Source: Tridacna crocea
Taxonomy: Eukaryota; Mollusca; Bivalvia; Cardiida; Cardiidae
DNA: 64,000 nt
Direction: 5' to 3'
Assembly: GCA_943736015.1 (NCBI GenBank)
Contig: OX031065.1
Location: 43,572,992 to 43,636,991 of the forward strand
Shown here: piece after piece, positions 55,074 through 64,000 of the stretch
Layout: each line of letters begins with the position of its first letter
Position numbering within the stretch: the stretch's first letter is position 1
The notes under the pieces: generated by a model
The model's input: only the letters and a program-made list of their open reading frames with translations
What the model was told of the DNA's origin: nothing
Databases searched by the model: none
Position numbers and translations under genes: made by a program

Positions 55074-55344
55074 GGTACAGATGATACAGCCTTTATTGCA
55101 CATTTTTTGCGCTTAAAAAGAAATAGATCTAATAATGATAAAAATAGTAGCATAAATGATGATGACGATGATGATCTATAGATTTCCAACATTGTAGGCC
55201 CATTTAAATTGTCGTCGACAAATGTGACGCGAAAAGGGACCATCTGGGAATTCCGCACATCAATTAGATGAAAACGGATTAACAATAGTGAAGTCACTAA
55301 ATTGATTGTTCAAAAAATATTATATAACAAGGTAGAATGACCAT

Positions 55345-55839
55345 ACAGAAACTATAGTAAGAGCGAAAAGTTTCAAACCTGGTCAGACTGGTAGACACCC
55401 ACTTGATAAAGGTACATGCCAAATTTGGTAGCCCTATGGCTAGGTGGTACCAGAGCGGTTTTAAAGTTTTCCCTATATAAGCCCATATAAAACTTTTGAC
55501 CCCCGGGGCCAGGCCAATTTTGACTCCAGGCCTATTTTTTGAAGGAACTTGGTAGAGGTCCAATAGATAAAGCTACATGCAGAATTTGATAGCCCTAAGT
55601 GTTATCGTTTCAGAAAAAAAGATTTATAAAGATTTTCAATATTTTCAGTTTTGTTGCCATGGCACCCAGAATTTTTGAAGGAATGATATTGTTTCAAGGA
55701 ATTCTAAAGAGGACCATGGCAGGATTATTTTTGTGAAGTTTTATCAAATTGGATGGGTAGTTTCAGAGAAGAAGATGTTTGAAATAAAAGTTAACGCACA
55801 CACGGACAGACGCACGATGGACACCGGTGGAGCTAAAAA
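55345..55839 (+). repeat. Pearl-like 3' part
   Basis: GGTAGACACCCACTTGATAA, TTTGACTCCAGGCC, GTTGCCATGGCACCCAGA and a CACGGACAGACGCACGATGG tail, ending GGTGGAGCTAAAAAT. The 5' end is missing. Confidence 0.6.
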
Positions 55840-56249
55840 TCGCTATTTTTAAAGCATTTCAGGCGGTATTACGTAAAATATATTTCGACTAAGTCTTTAG
55901 CAACGATACAAAGTGAATTACTCCGTCAAATTAGTCACTTTGGCCGAGGAAAATATCAATCAAATGTCATAAAACGTCGCCTTCCGTACACATAATCAGG
56001 GAACTTTTAGACAGGTCCTACGTAAAGATGATAAATGTATGAATAAATAGGTGTCGCGTCTCTCCGTTCCTGTTTAATATTCTACGGGGTTTCCTTGATA
56101 CCGCATTCATTCTATTAACCAGATATGATTGAACGCAAACTTGAAAAGATTGCATAAATCGAATGCCTTCTTTTGTATTTTATTCCGACTTATACACATT
56201 AAAGGCCCAACAGCGGCAAAAACTTAACAATGCGGGTGTTAAAATCCTT
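55840..56249. other. Unassigned AT-rich sequence
   Basis: No gene or repeat recognised. Confidence 0.4.
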
Positions 56250-56472
56250 TTACCTCTTTACCAAACAACAAAATATTGGACTAGACAAAATGGAAAACAT
56301 TTGAATACGAAAAATTATTTACTTTTTTTTTGGTTTAAATTTGATTTGGGAAGGGTTGAAAACATTGTGAGAAAATGCTGGTAACCAGCATTTTCTCCTT
56401 TTCCAACAATGTTTTCAAAAGGCTTCCATCTTAGAGTCGTAAAATCCAGGCATTGTTTGGTAATAGGTAGAA
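56250..56472 (-). mobile_element. Family A TTAA MITE, left core arm shortened
   Basis: TTTACCTCTTTACCAAACAAC at the left, GGCATTGTTTGGTAATAGG at the right. The left core arm GAAAACATTGTGAGAAAATG has lost a GGAAAAGGA segment that the right arm keeps. Confidence 0.78.
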
Positions 56473-57131
56473 TTTAAAAATTCCATTTAAAATTGTACAA
56501 ATTATTGACAAGGTGACAACCTGTTATTTTGCAGTCGGACCAAGGGCTGGCCGCCGAGAGAAAAATGAAAGTTTAAGCCAAGTGAAAAGTACAAAAATAG
56601 GGAGTGACCTGGCAATTCCTTTTTCCTGCCACGGACTAACACTTTGACTGACTGTAAAATACTAGATTGTCATCTAAGTAATAATTTCCATACTTTAAGA
56701 ATGCATTCCAACACCTATATTGTTTACTGTTGGCCGCTATTGGGCCTTTAAGGTCATAAAATTCGTACGGATTAATATACATGATAGGTTAGATTAACAC
56801 AGATTACTTTTTTTGTGGCCGATTCCGCCATATCAGAAGATACATTTCAGAGGTCTCCATAGCAGAATGAGGTTAAAGTTCGGTGGCTTCTGTCATAATT
56901 ACCAATTTTTGAGTAGAAAATCATCAATGGAAGAGTTTGGAATAGGAAAAAAACGTCTATTGCGTATAAATATACGGACAATAGGACACATTGTGTCCAC
57001 TTTTACCAACCGTTATCCAGGATTTTCCGAGTTCTATTCTCAAAAGTGTTTGTAAAATGTAACAAAGCTTCTGATTGGGTACTCAGAATGTTTCAAGGAG
57101 GTTGCGTTAGTTTAAATGTAGAATAAGAATA
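56473..57131. other. Unassigned
   Basis: A weak family G-like TTTTACCAACCGTTA lies near 57001, with TTCTGATTGGGTA near 57069. Otherwise nothing. Confidence 0.35.
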
Positions 57132-57301
57132 TTAATCCTTTACCAAACAATTCCTGGTTTCTACGGCCCAACGGAAAAGGCCTTCTAAAAACGTTGGTTT
57201 CTCAAAGCTTTAATTTTTTGAGTCACGTTTTATTTTGTCGTCCGCAAATGCTTTCAATCTGGACAAGTCTAAAATTTCTCGTTGGGTCATGAAAGAGTTG
57301 A
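57132..57301 (+). repeat. Family A MITE with hairpin deleted
   Basis: TTAATCCTTTACCAAACAAT at the left and GTCGTCCGCAAATGCTTTCA then GGGTCATGAAAGAGTTG at the right. The core arms are gone between about 57190 and 57200. Confidence 0.7.
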
Positions 57302-58004
57302 GGATGAAAGTTAAAATTCAGAAACCTAGACTCCACTCGGAGTCAAACCTACAAAAATGTAAAGTGCACTTCTTTAAAGATAAATCTGTACTCGTTTTCA
57401 AGGTTTTTAACCAGTAACACATTTCATCTTAAAGGCGGCCCTTCATATTTTGGACGAAAATTTTACAAAAATATAAACAAATCATCCTTATACTCCAAAA
57501 GCCTTTTAATTTTCATTCATAAAAGCCCAGTAGCTGAAAACTATTCGACAACAAGAGAAATTAGAGATTCAAGACGCCCCAGGTCGACACCGACGGGAAA
57601 CACGGTCTATTTTTACATGACCAACTCGCTCATTTATATACCGGGAATACACAGACGAAGCTTCAAACATAGCATCCGAAGAAGATATTATGGAAAATAA
57701 TTACATGTTTGTTTTGTTACTGAATTTAAGTAAATTTACTCACGTGCCAGTCACTTGACATTCTCACAGTGCTTTTTTTTTAATATTTTGGGTGCGAAAT
57801 CTAACAAGAGGGCCAAGATGGCCGTGGATCGCTCACCTGAATTTTTGAGAGGATCATAGCCTTTTTCTTTAGAGGAATTGAAACATTGGAAACAAAATCA
57901 TTATTTTGCCATGCAATTTTGAAAAGGTCACCTGTAAAATCATTTCAAATTCTGACCATCAGTTTCAGAAAAGAAATTTTTTTAAAGAATTTATGAATTT
58001 CCAT

Positions 58005-58210
58005 TCTTACGAACGAAGTCCGTAACAAAGAAACAAATGAATAAATGCATGGCAGAAATAAGGATCGGAGCGGGATTCGAACTCCGAACTCCCGGACGCA
58101 AAGCCAATACCCTAACCACTGAGCCAAAGAGATATCTCCCTGACGCAGTAGCCAGGTATTGTATTTAAATCGGGAGTATGCCATGCAGGAAGGAGTGGTC
58201 TCCCATAACA
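58005..58210 (-). repeat. TRIM-2 3' LTR
   Basis: 206 bp, TGTTATGGGAGACC start. A box is the complement of 58116-58126; B box (AGTTCGAATCC, one change) is the complement of 58073-58083. The purine tract AAGATGGGG lies just inside on the minus strand. Confidence 0.88.
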
Positions 58211-58309
58211 CACCCCATCTTAAAGTCATCATTTATTGATGACTCAAAGCCTTATTAGGCAGGAAGTCCGATTTTTGGACAACAAATGGGATTAATGGCT
58301 CAATGGCCA

Positions 58310-58327
58310 ATCCCGGACGAGCCCCCA
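58310..58327 (-). promoter_or_regulatory. TRIM-2 primer-binding site, tRNA-Pro type
   Basis: Minus strand TGGGGGCTCGTCCGGGAT, with no spacer after the 5' LTR. It is the exact complement of the 3' 18 nt of animal tRNA-Pro, CCA included. Confidence 0.92.
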
Positions 58328-58533
58328 TCTTACGAACGAAGTCCGTAACAAAGAAACAAATGAATAAATGCATGGCAGAAATAAGGATCGGAGCGGGATT
58401 CGAACTCCGAACTCCCGGACGCAAAGCCAATACCCTAACCACTGAGCCAAAGAGATATCTCCCTGACGCAGTAGCCAGGTATTGTATTTAAATCGGGAGT
58501 ATGCCATGCAGGAAGGAGTGGTCTCCCATAACA
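58328..58533 (-). repeat. TRIM-2 5' LTR
   Basis: 206 bp, same as the 3' LTR by eye. A box complement at 58439-58449, B box complement at 58396-58406, in the sense direction of the element. Confidence 0.88.
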
Positions 58534-59225
58534 CCATATAGTACAAGTAGCCCCCATTCACCTCACCCTATTGAAAAGGGTCACCCATGGAACATTGCTG
58601 TGAAATTATTTTAAAACCTGACCAGGGGTTTCAGAGAAGAAGAATTTTCAAGAATTTCTTCATGTCCGTATAGTGCAAGTAGCCCCCATTCACTAGAGCC
58701 ATGTTTCTTGACGGATCAAAATTTCGCGAACAGCTTTTGAAAAGGGTCAACCAAGGAATATCTCTGTGAAATTATTTCAAAATCTGACCATCCATTTCAG
58801 AGAAGAAGAATTTTTAAGAATTTCTTCATGTCCGTATATTGCAAGAAGCCCCCATTCATCAGGGCCACGTTTCTTGACGGATCAATTTTCGCAAACATTT
58901 TCTTAAAAGGGTCATCCAAGGAACATCTCTGTGAAATTATTTTAAAATCTGGCCAGCGGTTTCAGAGAAGAAGATTTTTAAATAATTTCTTAGAAAATTC
59001 CATTTGGTTGCCATGGCATCCAGAGTTTTTGATGGAATCAAATTCTGTGAAAACGTTTTAAAGAGGACCTCCGAAGGAACATTCCAGTCAAGTTTGGTCC
59101 AAATTGGCCCAGTGGTTTAGGAGGAGTTGATGTTTAAAGAATTGTTGACGACGCACGACTGACGACGAACACCGGCTGATCCTAAAAACTCCACTTGAGC
59201 ACGTTGTGCTCAGGTAAGCTAAAAA

Positions 59226-59841
59226 TACATGAAGAGGCTACGTAGCCTTTTAAGGGAATACCATCAATTTTTTTTTGTAATTATATGATTCTTAATTATT
59301 GATGATTTGTGTGTGTGTGTGTTTTTTTTTTTGTTTTGTTTTGTTTTTTTCATATAAATTTCTGTGATATATATATGTTATCTTGTGTGATATATATATC
59401 ACATCCTCACCAAACTAATATATATACATTAGTCTGATATTGGTCTTCACACCTGCGCTTCTTTACCAATCATTTCAATCATACATCCTCAATCCATGCA
59501 AGTCAAATCATATGAAACTCTTACAAATTGACGCTTCTCAATTTTCCGGATGCATTCTTATTCCTGTCAGTAAATATTTGAAAACGAAAAGGTTTCTCAG
59601 TGTAGTTATACAATATATTTTTCCCTGAACCATAAACTCCCGCTGTTTACGGTCGAAAACAAATCTTCGTTTACTTTTACAAGAAATCTCAATGAAGAAT
59701 CAGGCAGACTCATCAAAGAAATTCATTATAAACGATCGACCAAGCCTGTTTTTCAATAACCGTTTGATGTTCAAAAAACGTCTTTGAAAAATAGTTTCCT
59801 CTTCCGTTTTTGACGTGAAAAAATGTTTGTTCTATATGTCA
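59226..59841. other. Simple repeats and unassigned sequence
   Basis: TG and T runs at 59309-59350; TA-rich inverted words GTGATATATATATCAC and CTAATATATATACATTAG at 59380-59432. Then unique AT-rich sequence. Confidence 0.5.
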
Positions 59842-60025
59842 TGCAACACGCAAAAAGGTGCTTTCAGATAATTATATGCATAAAATCTGCGCAGGCTAAT
59901 CCGAGACGGCACTTTACGACTACATTAGATTTGTGCAACAGCAGACTTGAGCAAAACAGAAAATTACATAAAAACGGAGACGACATCTTACGGAAATATC
60001 CGAATGCCCCTTTTCGCGTGTCGCG
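59842..60025. mobile_element. Family B MITE, internally deleted
   Basis: TGCAACACGCAAAAAGGTGC at the left and GCCCCTTTTCGCGTGTCGC at the right. One hairpin arm (GCGCAGGCTAATCCGAGAC) and ACTTTACGACTACATTAG remain; the second hairpin is deleted. Confidence 0.7.
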
Positions 60026-60313
60026 GGTCATTTATTATCAAATTTCAAGGCCGTCTTTGCGTTTCATCATGTAAAGTACTTTCAGAACTGTATATCATAC
60101 ATTTCCGGCGAAATCAAGTGGATGGATCATAACAAAAGAGAACACACAGAATGCAAGAAATCAATAGGGTGAAAGTTTATATCTCCGCCCAGCTAATATT
60201 TCTTTGGACTGATGAAAAACATTGCAACAGGACTATACTTTTATTTTATTCAAAGAAGAAGCAGCCAGTGACTTGGGCAGAGATAGAACTAGGCCTGGTA
60301 TCAGTTACGGTAG

Positions 60314-60600
60314 TGAATTTGTTTGTTTATTTGGAGTTTAATGCCGTTTTCAAAATTATTTTAGTCGTATCACGGCGGCCACTGCACCTATCCAACATAA
60401 TCGATAAATATGGTATGCAGGATAAAGAAACCCGAGAGATTTGTGCTCCATTATCAATCTGATAAGGCCAACTATGCTTCTTATTATGGTCACAAGAGGA
60501 CGAAATGCATTGTCTATCGGTCCTTATCTGTGCCACCATGCAACCGTCAGCGGCAAGGTTTATCATGAAGATACAGAATGATTTATAGTTTCATGAATAA
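60314..60600 (-). mobile_element. SINE-1 relative
   Basis: TTTGGAGTTTAATGCCGTTT, CGTATCACGGCGGCCA and TCACAAGAGGACGAAATGC. The tail end matches other SINE-1 copies; the head region (CCACCATGCAACCGTCAGC) is diverged. Confidence 0.55.
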
Positions 60601-61368
60601 AGATGAAATGGGTTTAAAAAAACTGGCTGAGAACGAGTGAAGATGGTATCTTTAAACACAAAACAAACAGTAATTCATTTTCTGTTGCCCCGTAATCACC
60701 AACAGTTTTTGAGGACGTTTTTAGCTTTTGTATCTGAGATTTTCTAAATTTGAAGGTAGAAAGACTTCCCACTGGCTTTTATTACATAATTATGCCCTTC
60801 CTCATCCACCGGAACAAGAGCTCAGAAGCTTCCTTTGTCAAAGAATATTTCCACTAAAGCAAGCCAAGATTAAACTTTGGACATCGTCTTACAAATCCAA
60901 GGGCTTGGTCACCTAGTCAACCCCGCTGTTTTCTTGTAATATCGCAAGACAAAATTCAACGAAGCGTAAAGAAAGAGGCTGGTGGTAATATTGTCCCATA
61001 GTGTTTTATTGCTTAACAGTAGTTTGGGGTTTTCCATTTAATTGCAAAAGTATCGGAAAGCGATAGGAGATTAATTGTAGTCTATTGTTATGACACGGGC
61101 GGTTCACAGCTGTCGTCTTATGGTGTGACTACCTTGGTGACATTGTTTTAAAGGTGTAAAATGATTCTGGTTACAATAGCTATCTTTGTTACAATATTTA
61201 TAGAGCTTCATATTCCTGAGATTTCTATGACGCATTACTGTAATTCGTTGAGACGAGAGGAATGGAGAAGTACAGTGAAGCATCGTCCTTGTCCTTAGCC
61301 AACGAAGCTTGCCTGGGCATAACTCTTTCAGCACCAAATATGTACACATGTTCTCTCATGCCCACTGC
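60601..61368. other. Unassigned AT-rich sequence
   Basis: Nothing I can support. Confidence 0.4.
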
Positions 61369-61596
61369 TTAACTCTTTACCAAACGACAAAAGTTTAGAC
61401 TGGTCCAAATTGAGAGCACTTGCAGACGACAAAATAAGTGAACTCAAAAATAGAAAATTCTTTCAAGCAGGATAGAATACATTTTAGGAATAGGTGAAAA
61501 TGCTGGTAACAGCATTTTCACCTATTCCCAAAATGTTTTCAAAAGGCCTCTACCTCAGGATCGTAAAACCCGGGGATTGCTTGGTAAAGGGTTGAA
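61369..61596 (-). mobile_element. Family A TTAA MITE, near full length
   Basis: TTAACTCTTTACCAAACGAC at the left, TTGCTTGGTAAAGGGTTGA at the right. The core differs from the norm (TAGGAATAGGTGAAAATGCT) but the two arms changed together, so pairing is kept. Confidence 0.85.
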
Positions 61597-61653
61597 ATAC
61601 CATCCTTTGAGACTGAGAGATTTTTACGTCATCGCCTTTACAAAACAAACGAA

Positions 61654-61715
61654 CGGCATAGATTAGAGATCAGACTGTACGTTCTGTGCCGTCTGATCTT
61701 GATCTATATCGTCCG
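61654..61715. repeat. Family C hairpin, diverged
   Basis: AGAGATCAGACTGTACG, TTC loop, TGTGCCGTCTGATCTTGATC, with imperfect outer stem. Confidence 0.65.
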
Positions 61716-62507
61716 AAAAAAATCCCTGTTCATCCCATATGGAGCTGAGAGCGTTAACGTGCTCTCATTACAATGTTCAACAGATATTAAAGGCGCCATT
61801 CAAATATATTTCCGCAATGAAAAGTAAACTGTTCAAGTACTCTTCTATTGTTACGAGCACTATCATGCAAAAATGAGATGTGATATTGTGAATTGTCGAG
61901 TGTTTGACTGAAACAAGAGCTGATGCCACTTAAATATTAATGAAACGTCTAGTCAAATCACAATATTTACAAAATACCTCATCAGAGAACTGGTAGCATA
62001 TGCATAAATGATAGGAAACATTTCCGAACGTCTGCCGGGCAACAATATTTCTACTATGATGTGCTTTAATATCTCCAGGGCAAACGTGCAAAATATCAAG
62101 CATAGTTCAGTGTAAGGTACCTGCTGTGGTTGGGTCAAAGTTTGGTCAGTATTAGCCCTTGCCTAACCTTATGCAAACACTCGCGATGCTGCCAATGTTA
62201 GCGATAAACCTAGCGATAAAGCAGTCAGCAGCCACCGTGGTAATTCGGTTGCGAGGCCAACAACTGTCAGCACACAAACCGAGGTTAATATGCAGTTTCA
62301 AATTTGCATGAAAATTCATGTAAAATATGTGACCGGTAAGTCCTTGGACGTGATGTGATCACTGTTCTTTAGGACACAATAAATGATTATATATACAAAC
62401 AGTATCACTCTTTCTCTTGAGGTAACCATGTTTGTAGTTTCTAATTCAAATTCGGCCAACACAATTCAGTGGCCCTCTGGGAAAAGGTGGCGTAAGGATA
62501 GGGCACT
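61716..62507. other. Unassigned
   Basis: No gene or shared repeat recognised. Confidence 0.4.
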
Positions 62508-62675
62508 CTAATGGAGATTCGTAAAACATCGCCTTTCCTCGTAAGGATTCGGCTAAGACTCGGGTAATTGCGTATCGATCTCGGGATCTAGCGTACATCG
62601 GCCGATCAAGTAGGCCGAATCCGTACGTTTTTCGGCTATGAAAGGCGATGAGCAGTACAGGAATCCGCATTAGGA
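62508..62675. mobile_element. Family D palindromic repeat, fuller copy
   Basis: CTAATGGAGATTCGTAAAAC and ATCGCCTTTCC at the left are mirrored by GAAAGGCGATG and GGAATCCGCATTAGG at the right; ACATCGGCCGATCAAG lies near the centre. Relative of 1320-1475. Confidence 0.65.
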
Positions 62676-63021
62676 TGCCTTAATGCATCTTCGTAATGAA
62701 GTGTACTAAGCATGTCATTGCATAGGTCTCAAAACCGGCGGTATCATGAGTAATGATGGTCCTGAGACAACCCGATAATTTACCAGTGGCAAAAGTTCGA
62801 TCCCGGTCATTTGGCAGGGACTGCACAGGCAAACTTGATCCATTACTTTTAGCAGATGCTTAAACTTACCTTTTCACAGAGAATGGTTCAACTTCAATGG
62901 AAAGATAACCATTTCTAAAAGATTCATTACTCACACATTGTTTTAATACATTGTTTAAGGGCACAGTTACTAATGGTTTGAAAGAAAGAATTGCGCGTGG
63001 TACTGGACAGGAAGGTACGCA
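62676..63021. other. Unassigned, with a B-box-like word
   Basis: AAGTTCGATCCCGGTC near 62795 resembles a Pol III B box, but no matching A box is evident. Possibly an eroded SINE head. Confidence 0.3.
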
Positions 63022-63233
63022 GAGTCCATATTCACCAACCATTCTAAAAAACATTCTTAGTCCTATTCTTCAGAATTTAGTCAATGCCAATGTCAATGTG
63101 AAAGTAACAGAAATTCTGATTGGCTAAACCGAATTCGGTTTAGCCAATCAGAAGTTCTGTTACTTTCATATTCAGGCAATCTTGAAGAGTAAGGCAAAGA
63201 ATGTTCTTAAGAATGGTTGGTGAATGCGGACCC
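63022..63233. mobile_element. Family G palindromic MITE, complete
   Basis: AGTCCATATTCACCAACCAT at the left, ATGGTTGGTGAATGCGGACC at the right. The central stem at 63097-63168 (GAAAGTAACAGAA, TTCTGATTGGCTAAACCGAA, then its inverse) is almost perfect. No coding capacity. Confidence 0.88.
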
Positions 63234-64000
63234 TAGACAAAATACATGTATGGCCAAGTGTCAGCCGTTTCGATATGTAGCGAAAATCACCCAGGGTCTT
63301 GTTGAAAATAGTGTTAAAAAAATAAAGGCACAGCAAATAAAGCATTTGTGGCAACAGACGACAGATGACGGGATGAAATGATCAAGACGCTTTTCTTCTG
63401 AGTTTTTGAAGACTAATCTTCGTCATCATTAATCTAGTTTTAGAGACTTATACATGGCATTCAGGGCCGTCTAGCGGCTTTCTTATTTATTGTATGGTAT
63501 TCCGCAAACTTAGCCGTAATAATGTTAAGAGGGTGCGCCATAAGACGTGTTTATTTCATCTAATCTTTACATTATTGACAGGTGACGTAATTAGTTGTCG
63601 TAACATGGAGTTATAAAGCCGGAAACGCCAAACATGGACTTACTTTATTAACAATATGGAAGCCTAGCTTTATCTAACGTTCTCTGTGGAAAGTCTAGTC
63701 TAGATCAAACTATACAAAACGTGCATTCTGATGTTAGATCTACACAGAATATTTTTGTAACATAACCTGACAAATCAAACAAAAGCGGGCTTGACATATC
63801 CGGTTTTTCAACCTGATGAAAATACCACTTTATTTAGCTATCGCTGAAAGGATGAAGATGAGAAAAAGCGACTATAAAATCGGATTCCGCAATAATTGGC
63901 ATAATGACGGTGTTTTTTATTGAATATTTGTGAGGTATCTAACTAAGGTCTTATCGGTAACGAAGTTCCTTTCGCCAGTTTTGCCGCAAAATCGATAAAT
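63234..64000. other. Mostly unassigned; eroded family C words
   Basis: Near 63690-63748 CTAGTCTAGATCAAACTATA and GCATTCTGATGTTAGATCTA recall family C. No gene seen to the window end. Confidence 0.4.

Larger units (their letters stand above)
58005..58533 (-). mobile_element. TRIM-2: miniature LTR retrotransposon with tRNA-like LTRs
   Basis: 529 bp on the minus strand: 5' LTR 58328-58533, 117-bp core, 3' LTR 58005-58210. The two 206-bp LTRs look identical by eye. The target duplication is CCAT (58001-58004, 58534-58537); sister units of the host repeat read CCGTATAG at this point without the insertion. Core differs from TRIM-1 by a few bases. No coding capacity, so mobilisation in trans is required. 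Confidence 0.9.
57803..59225 (+). mobile_element. Pearl-like/HINE element holding a TRIM
   Basis: Starts AACAAGAGGGCCAAGATGG and TCGCTCACCTGA; about four ~165-bp units with TTTCAGAGAAGAAGAATTTT (58632, 58798, 58963) and TAGCCCCCATTCA; ends TGAGCACGTTGTGCTCAGG then TAAGCTAAAAA. The 3' hairpin TGAGCAC/GTGCTCA is perfect. The TRIM at 58005-58533 interrupts the first unit. Confidence 0.82.

Overview
This 64 kb window is eukaryotic and almost certainly comes from a bivalve mollusc; a heterodont of the Dreissena/Mya/venerid type is my guess from repeat style, not a proven placement. It is AT-rich, has no bacterial gene organisation, and I find no convincing host exon, rRNA or functional tRNA gene. 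Nearly every structured stretch is a transposable element, a palindromic MITE or a minisatellite. The short open frames are mostly translations of these repeats. The window reads as intergenic or deep intronic DNA.

Main families. (A) A ~230-bp MITE bounded by TTAA, with ends like CCCTTTACCAAAC and a near-perfect central hairpin. About 24 near-full copies and a dozen fragments are spread from end to end, and the ends and target fit the piggyBac superfamily. (B) A ~262-bp double-palindrome MITE. (M) A Mutator-like MITE with ~30-bp TIRs and 9-bp target duplications (826, 14620, 37073). (F, G and others) Further palindromic MITEs. A clean 1168-bp hAT-type element with an 8-bp duplication lies at 40713-41880. 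Pearl-like/HINE (Helitron-like) elements with an AACAAGAGG start, ~160-bp internal repeats, an ACGG-rich stretch and a 3' hairpin before GCTAAAA occur at 9152-10499, 26236-28133 and 57803-59225, plus many truncated bodies between 16 and 29 kb. There are at least three tRNA-derived or otherwise retroposed SINE-like families.

The most unusual content is a pair of miniature LTR retrotransposons (TRIMs) at 37406-37933 and 58005-58533, both on the minus strand. Each has two 206-bp LTRs around a 116-117 bp core. The core carries an 18-nt primer-binding site matching the 3' end of tRNA-Pro directly after the 5' LTR, and a short purine tract before the 3' LTR. Each is flanked by a 4-bp target duplication. 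Each LTR contains a tRNA-like module with Pol III A and B boxes in the sense direction, which recalls the plant Cassandra TRIMs that carry 5S rRNA in their LTRs. One copy sits inside a Mutator-like MITE and the other inside a pearl-like element.

Layout: 0-15 kb, MITEs, a foldback-like element and a pearl-like element; 15.6-16.3 kb, CT microsatellite and a 50-bp minisatellite; 16-29 kb, pearl-like bodies, a dimeric retroposon and the 161-bp array; 29.6-36.7 kb, a 102-bp minisatellite, SINEs and a large inverted-repeat pair; 37-38 kb, MITE plus TRIM; 38.3-40.7 kb, mostly unique sequence; 40.7-57 kb, hAT, MITEs and nested SINEs; 57.8-59.2 kb, pearl-like element with the second TRIM; 59.2-64 kb, scattered MITEs and a full palindromic element at 63022. 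Nested insertions give several empty/filled site comparisons that date the families relative to each other.
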